A stretch of DNA of 64,000 nucleotides from Rhizobacter sp. Root1238 (GTDB lineage Bacteria; Pseudomonadota; Gammaproteobacteria; Burkholderiales; Burkholderiaceae_C). Where the stretch lies: contig NZ_LMDM01000048.1 of assembly GCF_001425825.1 (NCBI RefSeq), positions 85,590 to 149,589 of the forward strand, written 5' to 3'. Positions 1 through 8,557 of this stretch are shown in pieces. The stretch's first letter is position 1; each line of letters begins with the position of its first letter. Under the pieces are notes generated by a model that worked only from the letters and a program-made list of their open reading frames with translations, had not been told where the DNA came from and ran no database searches. A program made the translations under genes and the position numbers.

Positions 1-390
1 CGTTCGGGCTGAGCTTGTCGAAGCCCTGGTTCGATGCGCAGACCCTTCGACAAGCTCAGGGCGAACGGAGGGAGTTCGGTGCTGTGCAGGCTGAACGCAC
101 ACCCCGTTCGGGCTGAGCTTGTCGAAGCCCCGGTTCGATGTGCGCAGACCCTTCGACAAGCTCAGGGCGAACGGGGGGAGTTCGATACTGTGCAGGCTGA
201 ACGCGCACCCCGTTCGGGCTGAGCTTGTCGAAGCCCTGGTTCGATGTGCGCAGACCCTTCGACAAGCTCAGGGCGAATGGAGGGAGTTCGGTGCTGTGCA
301 GGCTGAACGCACACCCCGTTCGGGCTGAGCTTGTCGAAGCCCTGGTTCGATGCGAACCGACCCTTCGCCAAGCTCAGGCCGACTGGGGAG
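1..390. repeat. Tandem array of a REP-like ~106-bp unit
   Basis: Three near-identical units start at 1, 105 and 211, and a fourth, degenerate one starts at 317. Each carries a GCTGAGCTTGTCGAAGC arm, a short spacer, the opposite arm CTTCGACAAGCTCAGGGCGA, and then a conserved tail ending in GCTGAACGCACACC. The first unit is 104 bp because it lacks a TG in the spacer; the next two are 106 bp. Each unit can fold into a long hairpin. This inverted motif is a well-known dispersed intergenic repeat of proteobacteria. Short reading frames across it follow from the repeat and are not genes. The array abuts the end of the mini-FecR gene. Confidence 0.9.
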
Positions 391-393
391 CCG

Positions 394-627
394 TCAGTGC
401 GGCAACCCGTCGTCGTCGTGCGCCGGCGGCACCAGCCCGCTCAGCAGCCACAGCCGCGACGCCTGTGCATGGGCCGTGCGGTGCCGCGGGTCGGCATCGA
501 GCCAGCGGTTCAAGGCATCGAGCTCCACATCGCCCAGCGGCTGCTCGTGCGCCTTCATCACCCACTCCCAGGCCGCCTGCATCGCGAGCTCCTGCGCGGG
601 GTCTTCACGGTCCTGGTCGGAGCTCAT
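394..627 (-). CDS. Mini FecR-like sigma-factor regulator (DUF4880 domain only)
   Basis: This 77-residue protein starts at the Met opening MSSDQDRED. Residues about 15-70 match the N-terminal DUF4880 domain of FecR/PupR proteins: the alternating Ala/Trp helix, then WLDADPRHRTAHAQASRLW. That domain is the cytoplasmic part that contacts an ECF sigma factor. The transmembrane helix and periplasmic domain of full FecR (about 300 residues) are absent. It lies 61 bp downstream of the ECF sigma gene on the same strand, so the two probably form an operon in which this protein modulates the sigma factor. Short stand-alone proteins of this kind are known in proteobacteria, so it need not be a remnant. 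No TonB-dependent receptor follows; the repeat array does. Confidence 0.75.
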   Translation of the reverse strand: MSSDQDREDPAQELAMQAAWEWVMKAHEQPLGDVELDALNRWLDADPRHRTAHAQASRLWLLSGLVPPAHDDDGLPH

Positions 628-688
628 CGGCGGGCGGCGCGCGGATGCGCGCGGGCTGGCTGTGGAAACCGCCGATTCTAGGAGGGCC

Positions 689-1213
689 TCACTCGGCTTC
701 GAGCACGTGCCGGCAGCGCGTGAGGGCCTGGACCGCATCGCGGATCATCGTGTTGACCAGCGCCGCCGACACGCCCAGCCGCTCGCCGATCGCGCGCTGC
801 GTCAGGCCGCCCACGCGGTACAGCTCGAAGGCCTGGCGCGTGCGCGCCGGCAGCCGGCCGAGCGCCTCGTCGACGATCACCAGGTTCTGCCGGCTGATCG
901 CGTACTGCTCCGGCGTGCCCTGCGGCGCGGCAATGTGCTCGCCGCTCTCGCCCTCGGCGAACACGCCGGCCTCGAGCATCATGCGGCGCCGGCAGTCGAT
1001 CGCCAGGTTGCGCACCACCTGGAAGCAGTAGCCGATCGGCTGCTGCACCGGCAGGCCGGGCGCCACGTCGGAGAGCTTCAGGAAGGCCTCCTGCACCACG
1101 TCTTCGGCCAGCTCGCGCCGGCCGGTGATCTTGTGGGCCAGGCCCTGCAGCTTGGCCCGGTGGGCCAGGAAAGCTCCGCCCAGCCCGACGGGCTCTTGGT
1201 TGGTGATCGACAC
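689..1213 (-). CDS. ECF sigma factor, iron-starvation (FecI/PvdS-like) type
   Basis: Encodes a 174-residue sigma-70 family protein. Region 2 (about residues 10-75) carries ELAEDVVQEAFLKL, and region 4 (about 115-165) carries a typical helix-turn-helix, LTQRAIGERLGVSAALVNTMI. I chose the GTG at 1213 because an AGGGGG ribosome-binding site lies just upstream, and because the longer frame to 1279 would place a Fur-box-like sequence inside the coding region. The family directs transcription of iron or haem uptake genes under iron limitation. The small FecR-like gene downstream supports that role. A TonB receptor target is not in the window. Confidence 0.85.
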   Translation of the reverse strand: MSITNQEPVGLGGAFLAHRAKLQGLAHKITGRRELAEDVVQEAFLKLSDVAPGLPVQQPIGYCFQVVRNLAIDCRRRMMLEAGVFAEGESGEHIAAPQGTPEQYAISRQNLVIVDEALGRLPARTRQAFELYRVGGLTQRAIGERLGVSAALVNTMIRDAVQALTRCRHVLEAE

Positions 1214-1245
1214 GCGCGCTACCCCCTGATGATTTCGCTGTTTGT

Positions 1246-1264
1246 TGAGAATGATTCTTATTTT
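1246..1264 (-). promoter_or_regulatory. Putative Fur box upstream of the ECF sigma gene
   Basis: The minus strand reads AATAAGAATCATTCTCAAC here, a close match to the 19-bp Fur consensus GATAATGATAATCATTATC, especially in the core GAATCATTCTC. It lies about 33-50 bp upstream of the chosen sigma-factor start, where a promoter is expected. Control by iron through Fur is inferred from the match and from the family of the downstream gene. Confidence 0.7.
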
Positions 1265-1382
1265 CTTGGCCTGCGTCAAGCGCCTTCGAATGACCTTGCG
1301 GCGGCCTGTCGGGGGCTTGATCCAGAATGCGAACCTCGTTCCTGACGCGAAGCCCTCGGGCCAATCCTGCGGAAACCAACCG

Positions 1383-2045
1383 ATGCGCGTATTGCTGGTG
1401 GAAGACGACCGGATGATCGGCGCGGCCGTGCAGCAGGCCCTGTCCGACGCCGCCTATGCGGTCGACTGGGCCACCGACGGCGAGCAGGCGCTGGCCGCCG
1501 CGCTCGCGCAGGCCTACGACCTCGTGCTGCTCGACCTCGGGCTGCCGCTGCGCGACGGCATCGACGTGCTGCGCCAGCTGCGCGCGCGCAATGCGCATGT
1601 GCCGATCCTGATCGTCACCGCGCGCGACGAGGTCGAGGACCGCATCGCCGGCCTCGACCTCGGCGCCGACGACTACGTGCTGAAGCCGTTCGACGTGCAG
1701 GAGCTGCTCGCCCGCATGCGCGCGGTGGTGCGCCGGCAAGGCGGCTCGGCCTCGCCGCTGCTGACCAACGGCGCGATCACGCTCGACCCGGTGACGCGCG
1801 ACGTCCGCTTCGAAGGCCACGCCGCCACGCTGTCGGGCCGCGAGTTCACGCTGCTGCAGGCGCTGCTGGTGCGGCCCGGCGCGATCCTGTCGCGCCAGGA
1901 GCTCGAGGAGCGCATCTACGGCTGGAACGAGGAGATCGAGAGCAACACCGTCGAGGTGCTGATCCACGGCATCCGCCGCAAGCTTGGGCCCACCGTGATC
2001 CGCAACGTGCGCGGCGTCGGCTGGCGCGTGGACCGCGGCGGATGA
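1383..2045 (+). CDS. OmpR-family response regulator
   Basis: A 220-residue two-component regulator. The receiver domain (1-115) has the acidic pair D8/D9, phosphoacceptor D51 in LLDLGLP, T79 and K101 in the KPF motif. The C-terminal winged helix (about 125-218) has the OmpR/PhoB pattern LSGREFTLLQALL and ends in RNVRGVGWRVD. The start MRVLLVEDD gives the usual family length. The histidine-kinase gene overlaps it by ATGA, so the pair is translationally coupled. The sequence resembles QseB/PmrA/TctD-type regulators; the signal cannot be read from it. Confidence 0.92.
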   Translation: MRVLLVEDDRMIGAAVQQALSDAAYAVDWATDGEQALAAALAQAYDLVLLDLGLPLRDGIDVLRQLRARNAHVPILIVTARDEVEDRIAGLDLGADDYVLKPFDVQELLARMRAVVRRQGGSASPLLTNGAITLDPVTRDVRFEGHAATLSGREFTLLQALLVRPGAILSRQELEERIYGWNEEIESNTVEVLIHGIRRKLGPTVIRNVRGVGWRVDRGG

Positions 2046-3379
2046 AGAACTCGCTGCAGTTCCGCCTGTCGCTGTGGATGGCCGTGCTGCTGCTGGCCAC
2101 CGCGGTCGCGGCCGGCGCGGTGTCGTTCTTCTGGGCGCTGCACGAGGCCAACGAGCTGCAGGACGACCTGCTGGAGCAGACCGCCGCGCTGGTGCTGGCC
2201 GGCCAGCTCGCGATCAACCCGGTGGAGCCGGTGGCTGCCACCGGCGCGCCGCAGCCGAGCGTCGTCGTGGAGCTGGTCGACACGGTGGCCGGCCAGCCGC
2301 GGGTGATCGGCATCGGCCGGCTGCCGCCCGACCTGCCCGACGGCCTGGACACCCACGTCGCCGACGGCCGCCCGTGGCGCATGCTGCTGGCCCACCTGCC
2401 GGACGGACGCCGCTTCATCGTCGCGCAGCGCACCGACCGGCGCGACGACATCGCGCAAGACAGCGCGCTGGCCACGCTGGTGCCGCTGGTCGCGCTGCTG
2501 CCGGTGGTGGCGCTGCTGGTCCGCGTGGTGATCCGCAGCACGCTGCGGCCGATCGCGCAGGCATCCCGCCAACTCGACCGGCAGGGCGATGCGGCGCTGG
2601 TCGACGTGCCGGCCGGCGCGATGCCCGACGAGGTGCGGCCCTTCGTCACGTCGATCAACGCGCTGCTGCGCCGACTGACCGAATCGCTCGAACAGCAGCG
2701 CCGCTTCATCGCCGATGCGGCGCACGAACTGCGCTCGCCGATCACCGCGCTGACGGTGCAGGCCGAGAACCTGGAGCATGCCGAGATGTCGCCCGAGGCG
2801 CGCCGGCGCTTCGTGCCGCTGCGCGAAGGGCTGTCGCGTTCGCGCGCGCTGCTGGAGCAGCTGCTGTCGCTCGCGCGGGCACAGGCCCGGCCCGCGGGCG
2901 ACGCCGTGCCGCAGCCGCCGGTCGCGCTGCACGAGGTGGTGCGCGAGGTGGTGTCCGACCTGGTCGCGATGGCCGAGGCCGGCAACGTCGACCTGGGCGT
3001 CACGCGGCTCGATGCGGTGCAGGTCGCCGGCACGCCGGTCGACCTGCACACGCTGGTGCGCAACGCGGTCGACAACGCGGTGCGCTACACGCCGCCTGGC
3101 GGACGCGTCGACGTCAGCATCGAGCGCGACGGCGCCCAGGCGCTGCTGCGCGTCGACGACACCGGCCCCGGCATTCCGCCGGACCAGCGCGAGCGGGTGT
3201 TCGACGCGTTCTACCGGGTGGTCGGCACGCAGCCGACCGGCAGCGGGCTGGGGCTGTCGATCGCGCGCGGCATCGCGCAGCGGCTGGGCGGGCAGATCGC
3301 GCTGGGCAACGCACCGGCCGGCGGACTGCGCTTCGAGTACCGGCAGGACCGCTGCAAGGACGGCTTGCCCGCCTCCTGA
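2042..3379 (+). CDS. Sensor histidine kinase
   Basis: A 445-residue membrane kinase partnering the preceding regulator. Two transmembrane helices (about residues 10-32 and 145-168) flank a periplasmic sensor region of roughly 110 residues, followed by a HAMP-like linker. The dimerisation helix carries phospho-acceptor H228 in AAHELRSPI. The ATPase domain shows the N box (NAVDNAVRYTPPGG), G1 (DDTGPGIP) and G2 (GSGLGLSIA). The architecture is that of QseC/TctE/PmrB-type kinases. The start overlaps the regulator's stop codon. Confidence 0.92.
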   Translation: MKNSLQFRLSLWMAVLLLATAVAAGAVSFFWALHEANELQDDLLEQTAALVLAGQLAINPVEPVAATGAPQPSVVVELVDTVAGQPRVIGIGRLPPDLPDGLDTHVADGRPWRMLLAHLPDGRRFIVAQRTDRRDDIAQDSALATLVPLVALLPVVALLVRVVIRSTLRPIAQASRQLDRQGDAALVDVPAGAMPDEVRPFVTSINALLRRLTESLEQQRRFIADAAHELRSPITALTVQAENLEHAEMSPEARRRFVPLREGLSRSRALLEQLLSLARAQARPAGDAVPQPPVALHEVVREVVSDLVAMAEAGNVDLGVTRLDAVQVAGTPVDLHTLVRNAVDNAVRYTPPGGRVDVSIERDGAQALLRVDDTGPGIPPDQRERVFDAFYRVVGTQPTGSGLGLSIARGIAQRLGGQIALGNAPAGGLRFEYRQDRCKDGLPAS

Positions 3380-3480
3380 AAACGTGGGGGGTGGCGGGCG
3401 GCGTCCTCCACTTTCGGTATGGACGCGGCGGCTGGCGCCGCTACCGTGGCAACTCCTCATTGCCTCATCGGAGCACCCGC

Positions 3481-3759
3481 ATGGCCCTGTACCGCAACGT
3501 CGGTGGCATCGTGACCCTCGCCCCCGGGGGCACGCACCACTGGGAATACGTGTTCGACGGCTTCGGCCGCGATGTCGGCGTCGCGGTCGCGGCGCCCAAC
3601 ATCCAGGAACCGCAGCTCAACGTCGAACTGGTCACGGTCAGCCAGGGCGTCGTCGCGCGCTCGAACGGTGAAACCGACGGCATCCACTACACCGTGAACA
3701 TCCGCAACGCCGGCGCCGCGGCGATCCACTACAACCTCAGCATCGCCGAATGGAGCTGA
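3481..3759 (+). CDS. Small hypothetical protein
   Basis: 92 residues; I do not recognise the family. The sequence alternates short beta-prone segments with Gly/Asn turns (for example VVARSNGETDGIHYTVNIRN) and ends in YNLSIAEWS, suggesting a small all-beta domain. There is no signal peptide. The ATG has a GGAG ribosome-binding site at 3470-3473. The next small gene begins over its last codons, so the two are probably co-translated. Confidence 0.6.
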   Translation: MALYRNVGGIVTLAPGGTHHWEYVFDGFGRDVGVAVAAPNIQEPQLNVELVTVSQGVVARSNGETDGIHYTVNIRNAGAAAIHYNLSIAEWS

Positions 3760-3764
3760 ACGCC

Positions 3765-4025
3765 ATGCACACCGCCACCGTGATCACCGAGGCCGGCCGC
3801 GTGGTCGGCGTCCAGGTCGACCTGCCGGCCGGCTCGCGCCGCGTCGGGCCGGTCGCAATGCTGCGCGCCGGGCCGGCGCAGACGCTGCACCGCGTCGAGC
3901 TCGAACTGCCCGCGTCGCTCGCCACCACCGACGAGATCGAGCGTTTCCACGCCGGCATCGCGAAGCAGCTGGCGATGCCCGCCGCCGACAAGCGCAGCGC
4001 AAAACCCCCGAAGACGCGCAAGTAG
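3765..4025 (+). CDS. Small basic-tailed hypothetical protein
   Basis: 86 residues from the ATG at 3765; an in-frame ATG at 3750, inside the end of the previous gene, is an alternative start. I favour 3765 because GGAG sits just upstream of it. The N-terminal half is beta-prone, the middle helical (TTDEIERFHAGIAKQL), and the C-terminus very basic (DKRSAKPPKTRK). Family not recognised. The tight coupling with the preceding gene suggests a shared function. Confidence 0.55.
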   Translation: MHTATVITEAGRVVGVQVDLPAGSRRVGPVAMLRAGPAQTLHRVELELPASLATTDEIERFHAGIAKQLAMPAADKRSAKPPKTRK

Positions 4026-4068
4026 CGCGCTGTCGCAGAATGCCCCCTCTTGCAGACAGGGGGCAGCG

Positions 4069-5049
4069 ATGAAGGTGTGCATCTACGGGGCCGGCGCGAT
4101 CGGCGGATTCATCGGCGCGCGGCTCGCGGCCTGCACCAGCGCGCAGGTCAGCGCGGTGGCGCGCGGCGCGACGCTGCAGTCGCTGCGCGAGCACGGCTGG
4201 CGGCTGCAGCAAGGCGGGCAGTTGATCACCGGCGCGGTGCACGCGACCGCCGACTCGGCCGAACTCGGCCCGCAGGACCTGGTCGTCATCGCCGTCAAGG
4301 GCCCGGCACTCGCCGCGGTGGCCGACCAGCTCGCGCCGCTGCTGGCACCGCACACCGTCGTGCTGCCGGCGATGAACGGCGTGCCGTGGTGGTTCGGTCG
4401 CGGCATCGCGGCGATCGGCGACGCGCCGCTCGAGAGCGTCGACCCCGGCGGCCGCATTGCCGCGAAGATCCCGCACCGGCAGGTGCTCGGCTGCGTCGTG
4501 CATGCCGCCACCACCAGCCCGGAGCCCGGCCTGGTCGAGCACAAGATGGGCCGGGGGCTGATCGTCGGCGAGCCCGGCGGCGGCGAATCGGCCCGTGCGA
4601 AGGAGATCGGCGCACTGCTCGCGCAGGCCGGCTTCGACGTCACCGTGTCGGCCGCCGTGCGCCAGGACATCTGGTACAAGCTGTGGGGCAACATGACGAT
4701 GAACCCGGTGTCGGCGATCACCGGCGCCACCGTCGACCGCGTGCTCGACGACCCGCTGCTGCTGACCTTCTGCGCGAACACGATGCGCGAGGCCTCGGCC
4801 ATCGGCGAACGCATCGGCTGCGCGATCGCGCAGACCCCCGAAGACCGCCAACAGGTCACGCGCAAGCTCGGCGCGTTCAAGACCTCGATGCTGCAGGACG
4901 TCGAAGCCGGCCGGGGCATCGAGCTCGATGCGCTGGTCGGCGCGGTGCGCGAGATCGCGCAGCGCCTCGGGCTCGCGACGCCGAACATCGATGCGCTGCT
5001 CGGGATGACGCGGCTGTTCGGGCGCGTGCGCGGGCTGTACCCCCAGTAA
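4069..5049 (+). CDS. panE: 2-dehydropantoate 2-reductase (ketopantoate reductase family)
   Basis: A 326-residue NADPH-dependent reductase. It begins with the Rossmann motif CIYGAGAIGGFIGARL. The C-terminal helical ApbA domain contains the family signature around WYKLWGNMTMNPVSAIT, with the catalytic Lys in YKLWGN. Ketopantoate reductase converts 2-dehydropantoate to D-pantoate for pantothenate and CoA. Many Burkholderiales have several paralogues that may act on other 2-oxo acids, so the exact substrate is not certain. The gene stands alone, 43 bp after the small unknown gene. Confidence 0.85.
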   Translation: MKVCIYGAGAIGGFIGARLAACTSAQVSAVARGATLQSLREHGWRLQQGGQLITGAVHATADSAELGPQDLVVIAVKGPALAAVADQLAPLLAPHTVVLPAMNGVPWWFGRGIAAIGDAPLESVDPGGRIAAKIPHRQVLGCVVHAATTSPEPGLVEHKMGRGLIVGEPGGGESARAKEIGALLAQAGFDVTVSAAVRQDIWYKLWGNMTMNPVSAITGATVDRVLDDPLLLTFCANTMREASAIGERIGCAIAQTPEDRQQVTRKLGAFKTSMLQDVEAGRGIELDALVGAVREIAQRLGLATPNIDALLGMTRLFGRVRGLYPQ

Positions 5050-5068
5050 CCCCCGACCGGACACCGTC

Positions 5069-5683
5069 ATGACCCACCTTCCCCGCTTCCTCGGCGCCGC
5101 ACTGCTGGCGCTGGCCGTCACGGTCGCCCACGCGCAGACCCCGACCCCGGCCCCGACGCAGCGCCTACGCGGCACCGTCGAATCCTTCGACAACACCACG
5201 CTGGTGATGAAGGAACGCAGCGGCGAGCTGCTGCGGCTGGCGCTGGCCGACAGCTTCGGCGTCAACGAGGTGGTGCCGACCGAGCTGTCCGGCATCGCCG
5301 CCGGCAGCTACATCGGCACCGCGGCGATGCCGCAGGCCGACGGCACGCTGCAGGCGCTGGAGGTGCTGGTGTTCCCCGAACAGGCGCGCGGCAGCAACGA
5401 AGGCCACTACCCATGGGACCTGCAGCCGGGCAGCACGATGACGAATGCGACCGTCGCCGACGTCGTCGGCCAGGCCAAGGGCCGCACGCTGCGGCTGCGC
5501 TACAAGGACGGCGAGAAGACGGTGCTGGTGCCCGAAGGCGTGCCGGTCGTCACCGTGAAGCCGGGCGACCGCGCGCTGCTGGTGCCGGGCGCGAAGGTGC
5601 TGGTCACCGCACAGCTGCGCGACGGCAAGCCGGTGGCGCTGCGGGCGATCGCGGGACGCAACGGGGTCGCGCCGCCGATGTAG
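5069..5683 (+). CDS. Exported hypothetical protein
   Basis: 204 residues with a clear signal peptide (residues 1-22, ending AHAQ) and then a short Pro/Thr-rich linker. The mature part contains two similar beta-rich segments, LRGTVESFDNTTLVMKER and TLRLRYKDGEKTVLVPEG, reminiscent of OB-like or DUF5666-type periplasmic domains. That resemblance is weak and I assign no function. It starts 19 bp after panE and could share its transcript. Confidence 0.65.
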   Translation: MTHLPRFLGAALLALAVTVAHAQTPTPAPTQRLRGTVESFDNTTLVMKERSGELLRLALADSFGVNEVVPTELSGIAAGSYIGTAAMPQADGTLQALEVLVFPEQARGSNEGHYPWDLQPGSTMTNATVADVVGQAKGRTLRLRYKDGEKTVLVPEGVPVVTVKPGDRALLVPGAKVLVTAQLRDGKPVALRAIAGRNGVAPPM

Positions 5684-5790
5684 CGGCCGGCCGTGTGAGC
5701 GCTGTCCGACTCGCCAAGCCGATGTCGTCCGGCAGATTCCGATGCACCCAGGCTCGACGATGCAGTATCTGATCTGCACGGAGACCCTCG

Positions 5791-8016
5791 ATGGGCCTGA
5801 CCTCCTTCCAGCGCTGGCTCGGCCGCACGGCGATGCCGTTCTTCCGCAAGGCGCTGCCCGCGATGGGCGACACCGAACGGGCCGCGCTCGAGGCCGGCAC
5901 CGTGGGGTTCGAGGGACAGCTGTTCGCCGGCCGGCCGGATTTCGACGCGCTGCTGGCGATCCCGCCGAACCGGCTGACGCCGGCCGAGCACGCCTTCCTC
6001 GACGGTCCGGTGCGCGACCTGATCGGCATGCTCGACGAGTTCGCGATCGACACCGAAGGCGACCTGCCCGCCGCGGTCTGGCAGCACCTGCGACGGCACC
6101 GCTTCTTCGGGATGATCATCCCGACTGAACAGGGCGGGCTCGGCTTCAGCCACCATGCCCATGCCACCGTGGTGGCGCGCATCGCGAGCGTGAACGTGGC
6201 GGCGGCCGTCACGGTGATGGTGCCGAACTCGCTCGGGCCGGCCGAGCTGCTGCTGCGCTACGGGACCGACGCGCAGAAGGCCCACTACCTCGAACGCCTG
6301 GCCGACGGCCGCGAGCTGCCGTGCTTCGGATTGACCTCGCCCTATGCCGGCTCCGACGCCGCGTCGATCCCCGACCGCGGCGTGCTGACCGAGCGCGTGA
6401 TCGACGGCCGGCGCGTGCGCGGCTTCAGCGTCACCTTCGACAAGCGCTACATCACGCTCGCCCCGGTGGCAACGGTGGTCGGGCTGGCCTTCCAGGCGGT
6501 CGACCTGACGCGGCCCGACGGCGAACAGGAGCTCGGCATCACCTGCGCGCTGCTGCCGGTGCCGACACCGGGCATGGAGATCGGGCGCCGCCACCGACCG
6601 ATGGATTCCGCCTTCATGAACGGCCCGGTGCGCGGCGAGAACGTGTTCGTGCCGATGGACTGGGTGATCGGCGGCGAGCAGCAGGTCGGCCAGGGCTGGC
6701 GCATGCTGATGGAATGCCTGGCCGCCGGCCGCGCGATCTCGCTGCCGGCCATGGGCGCCGCGATGCAGCAGACCGCGCTGTTCGTGATGAACGGCTACGG
6801 CCAGATCCGCGAACAGTTCGGGCTGCCGATCGCGAAGTTCCATGCCATCGCCGCACTGCTGGCCCGCACCGCCGCCGACCTGTACGCCACCGACGCCGCG
6901 CGCCGCTACACCGCCGCCGCGCTCGATGCCGGCCAGCGTCCGAGCGTCGCCAGCGCGATCCTGAAGGTGCACCTGACGGAAGCCGGCCGGCGCGCGGTGG
7001 TGCACGGCATGGACGTGCTTGGCGGCAAGGGCATCATCTCCGGCCCGAGCAACCTGCTGGGCGCCGCGTACCGGCAGGCGCCGATCGCGATCACGGTGGA
7101 AGGCGCCAACATCCTGACGCGCTCGCTGATCATCTTCGGCCAGGGCGCCGTGCGTTGCCACCCGCATGTGCTGGACGAGATGGCCGCGGTGCAGGCCGAT
7201 GACGCCCAGGCGCTGGGCGCCGCGCTGCTGGCCCACGGCCGGCATGTGCTTCGCAACCTGTGGTCGAGCCTGACCGGGGCCCCGCTGCAGGGCCGCGTGC
7301 CGAAGGGCCTGCAGAAGGAAGCGCAGCTGATCGCCCGGGTGTCGGCCAAGTACGCGTTGACCGCCGACCTGGCGATGGGGCTGCTCGGCGGCAAGCTGAA
7401 GCGCATGGAACTGCTGTCGGCGCGGCTGGGCGACGTGCTGTCGAACCTGTACCTCGCGTCGGCCAGCGTCTGGCGCTACGAGCAGGAGGCCGACCCGGCG
7501 CTGCTGCCGATTGCGCGCGCCGCGATCCGCGTGCAGCTCGACCAGGCGGCCGCGACGCTGCGCGACCTGTACGCCAACCTGCCGTCGGGCGCGCTGCGCA
7601 TGCTGGCGCCGCTGCTGCTGAGCGGCACGCGGCACCTGGCGCCGCTGCGCGACCACGACCTGGTGGCGCTGGCCGAATCGCTGCGCGACGAGCCGGCGGT
7701 GCTGGCACGCCTGTGCATCGACGTCGGCACGCCGCGCTCCGGCGGCCTGCGCGACCTGAAGGACGCGCTCGACCAGGCGCGCGCCCTCGGCGACGAGGCC
7801 GCGCAACTGAACCAGGCGCTGCGCCACAACCCTTCGCTGGAAGACGTGGCCAGCCATTCGCGCAATCCCGGCGCGGCGCTCGCCTACCTGCGCGCCGCCG
7901 CGAAGGTGATCCGCGTCGACGACTTCCCCGGGCCTGCCAGGCCGGCACCGTCCGCTCCCCGTGTTCCCTCGCCCGCCGCCGCCGTCGCGGTGCCCGACCC
8001 TGTGGAGGTGCCATGA
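5791..8016 (+). CDS. fadE: Acyl-CoA dehydrogenase, FadE type
   Basis: A 741-residue flavoprotein of the large bacterial FadE family (E. coli FadE is 814). The central acyl-CoA dehydrogenase fold includes GLTSPYAGSDAASIPDRG (FAD/substrate region) and the C-terminal helical dehydrogenase motif with GGKGIISGPSN. About 280 further residues form the DUF1974-type C-terminal domain typical of FadE. It catalyses the first, alpha,beta-desaturating step of fatty-acid beta-oxidation at the membrane. The ATG at 5791 has a GGAG 8 bp upstream. The last 35 residues are Ala/Pro-rich and lie beyond the usual end. Confidence 0.88.
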   Translation: MGLTSFQRWLGRTAMPFFRKALPAMGDTERAALEAGTVGFEGQLFAGRPDFDALLAIPPNRLTPAEHAFLDGPVRDLIGMLDEFAIDTEGDLPAAVWQHLRRHRFFGMIIPTEQGGLGFSHHAHATVVARIASVNVAAAVTVMVPNSLGPAELLLRYGTDAQKAHYLERLADGRELPCFGLTSPYAGSDAASIPDRGVLTERVIDGRRVRGFSVTFDKRYITLAPVATVVGLAFQAVDLTRPDGEQELGITCALLPVPTPGMEIGRRHRPMDSAFMNGPVRGENVFVPMDWVIGGEQQVGQGWRMLMECLAAGRAISLPAMGAAMQQTALFVMNGYGQIREQFGLPIAKFHAIAALLARTAADLYATDAARRYTAAALDAGQRPSVASAILKVHLTEAGRRAVVHGMDVLGGKGIISGPSNLLGAAYRQAPIAITVEGANILTRSLIIFGQGAVRCHPHVLDEMAAVQADDAQALGAALLAHGRHVLRNLWSSLTGAPLQGRVPKGLQKEAQLIARVSAKYALTADLAMGLLGGKLKRMELLSARLGDVLSNLYLASASVWRYEQEADPALLPIARAAIRVQLDQAAATLRDLYANLPSGALRMLAPLLLSGTRHLAPLRDHDLVALAESLRDEPAVLARLCIDVGTPRSGGLRDLKDALDQARALGDEAAQLNQALRHNPSLEDVASHSRNPGAALAYLRAAAKVIRVDDFPGPARPAPSAPRVPSPAAAVAVPDPVEVP

Positions 8017-8068
8017 GACGGGCCGCCCCCAGGTCACCTATCGCAATGCGCAGCACGGAGGTATTCCA

Positions 8069-8557
8069 ATGAGCCCGACCATCCACAAGGACATCCCGAA
8101 CGCCGTCGAGAACCCGATCCGCAGCGACGGCGTGTTGCCGCCGGAGAACAAGATCTTCATCGCCTTCCGGCAGGCCGACGACCTGCAGGGCGCGCTGAAT
8201 GCGCTGCTCGACGCCGGCTTCCAGGAAAGCGAGCTGCTGGTGTTCTCGCCGCAGCAGATGAGACGGCAGATGCAGACCAACATCGACCATGCCGGGCCGC
8301 TGGCCTCGATCGGCCAGGACATGAACCTGCTGAAGACCCACCTCGCGCTCGCCGAGCAGGGGCACGGCTACGTGGTCGTGCTGTGGCCGAAGAGCGACCA
8401 CGAGGAGCTGATCACGCAGGTGGCCGTCCAGCACAACGCGGTGCGGGCGCAGAAGTTCGGGCGGCTGATCATCGAGGAGCTGGTGGAGCCGCAGCCGGGC
8501 CAGCAGCAGCATTTCGAGTCGCCCGACCGCGGGCTCGACCGCGAGACGCACCGCTGA
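8069..8557 (+). CDS. Conserved hypothetical protein
   Basis: 162 residues starting at MSPTIHKD behind a good GGAGGT ribosome-binding site. The core looks like a small alpha/beta ferredoxin-like domain: FRQADDLQGALNALLDAGF, then YVVVLWPKSDHEELITQVAVQHNAVRAQKFGRLIIEEL. The pattern resembles soluble proteins sometimes seen beside dps-type stress genes in Burkholderiales, but I cannot name the family. It lies 52 bp after fadE. Confidence 0.65.
   Translation: MSPTIHKDIPNAVENPIRSDGVLPPENKIFIAFRQADDLQGALNALLDAGFQESELLVFSPQQMRRQMQTNIDHAGPLASIGQDMNLLKTHLALAEQGHGYVVVLWPKSDHEELITQVAVQHNAVRAQKFGRLIIEELVEPQPGQQQHFESPDRGLDRETHR

Noticed and set aside
34-371. Several overlapping 60-70 residue frames on both strands
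   Set aside because: They are repeated in step with the 106-bp repeat unit, have no ribosome-binding sites and encode the repeat itself.
1-390. Possible CRISPR array
   Set aside because: Repeat units are about 106 bp with near-identical whole units; there are no short repeats with unique spacers and no cas genes.
1214-1279. Longer N-terminus of the ECF sigma factor (TTG at 1279)
   Set aside because: It would include the Fur-box-like sequence and lacks a ribosome-binding site; the GTG at 1213 has AGGGGG in place.
5500-8037. 845-residue frame on the minus strand
   Set aside because: It lies opposite the well-supported fadE gene, has low-complexity His/Arg/Gln composition and no family motif; an antisense artefact of high GC.
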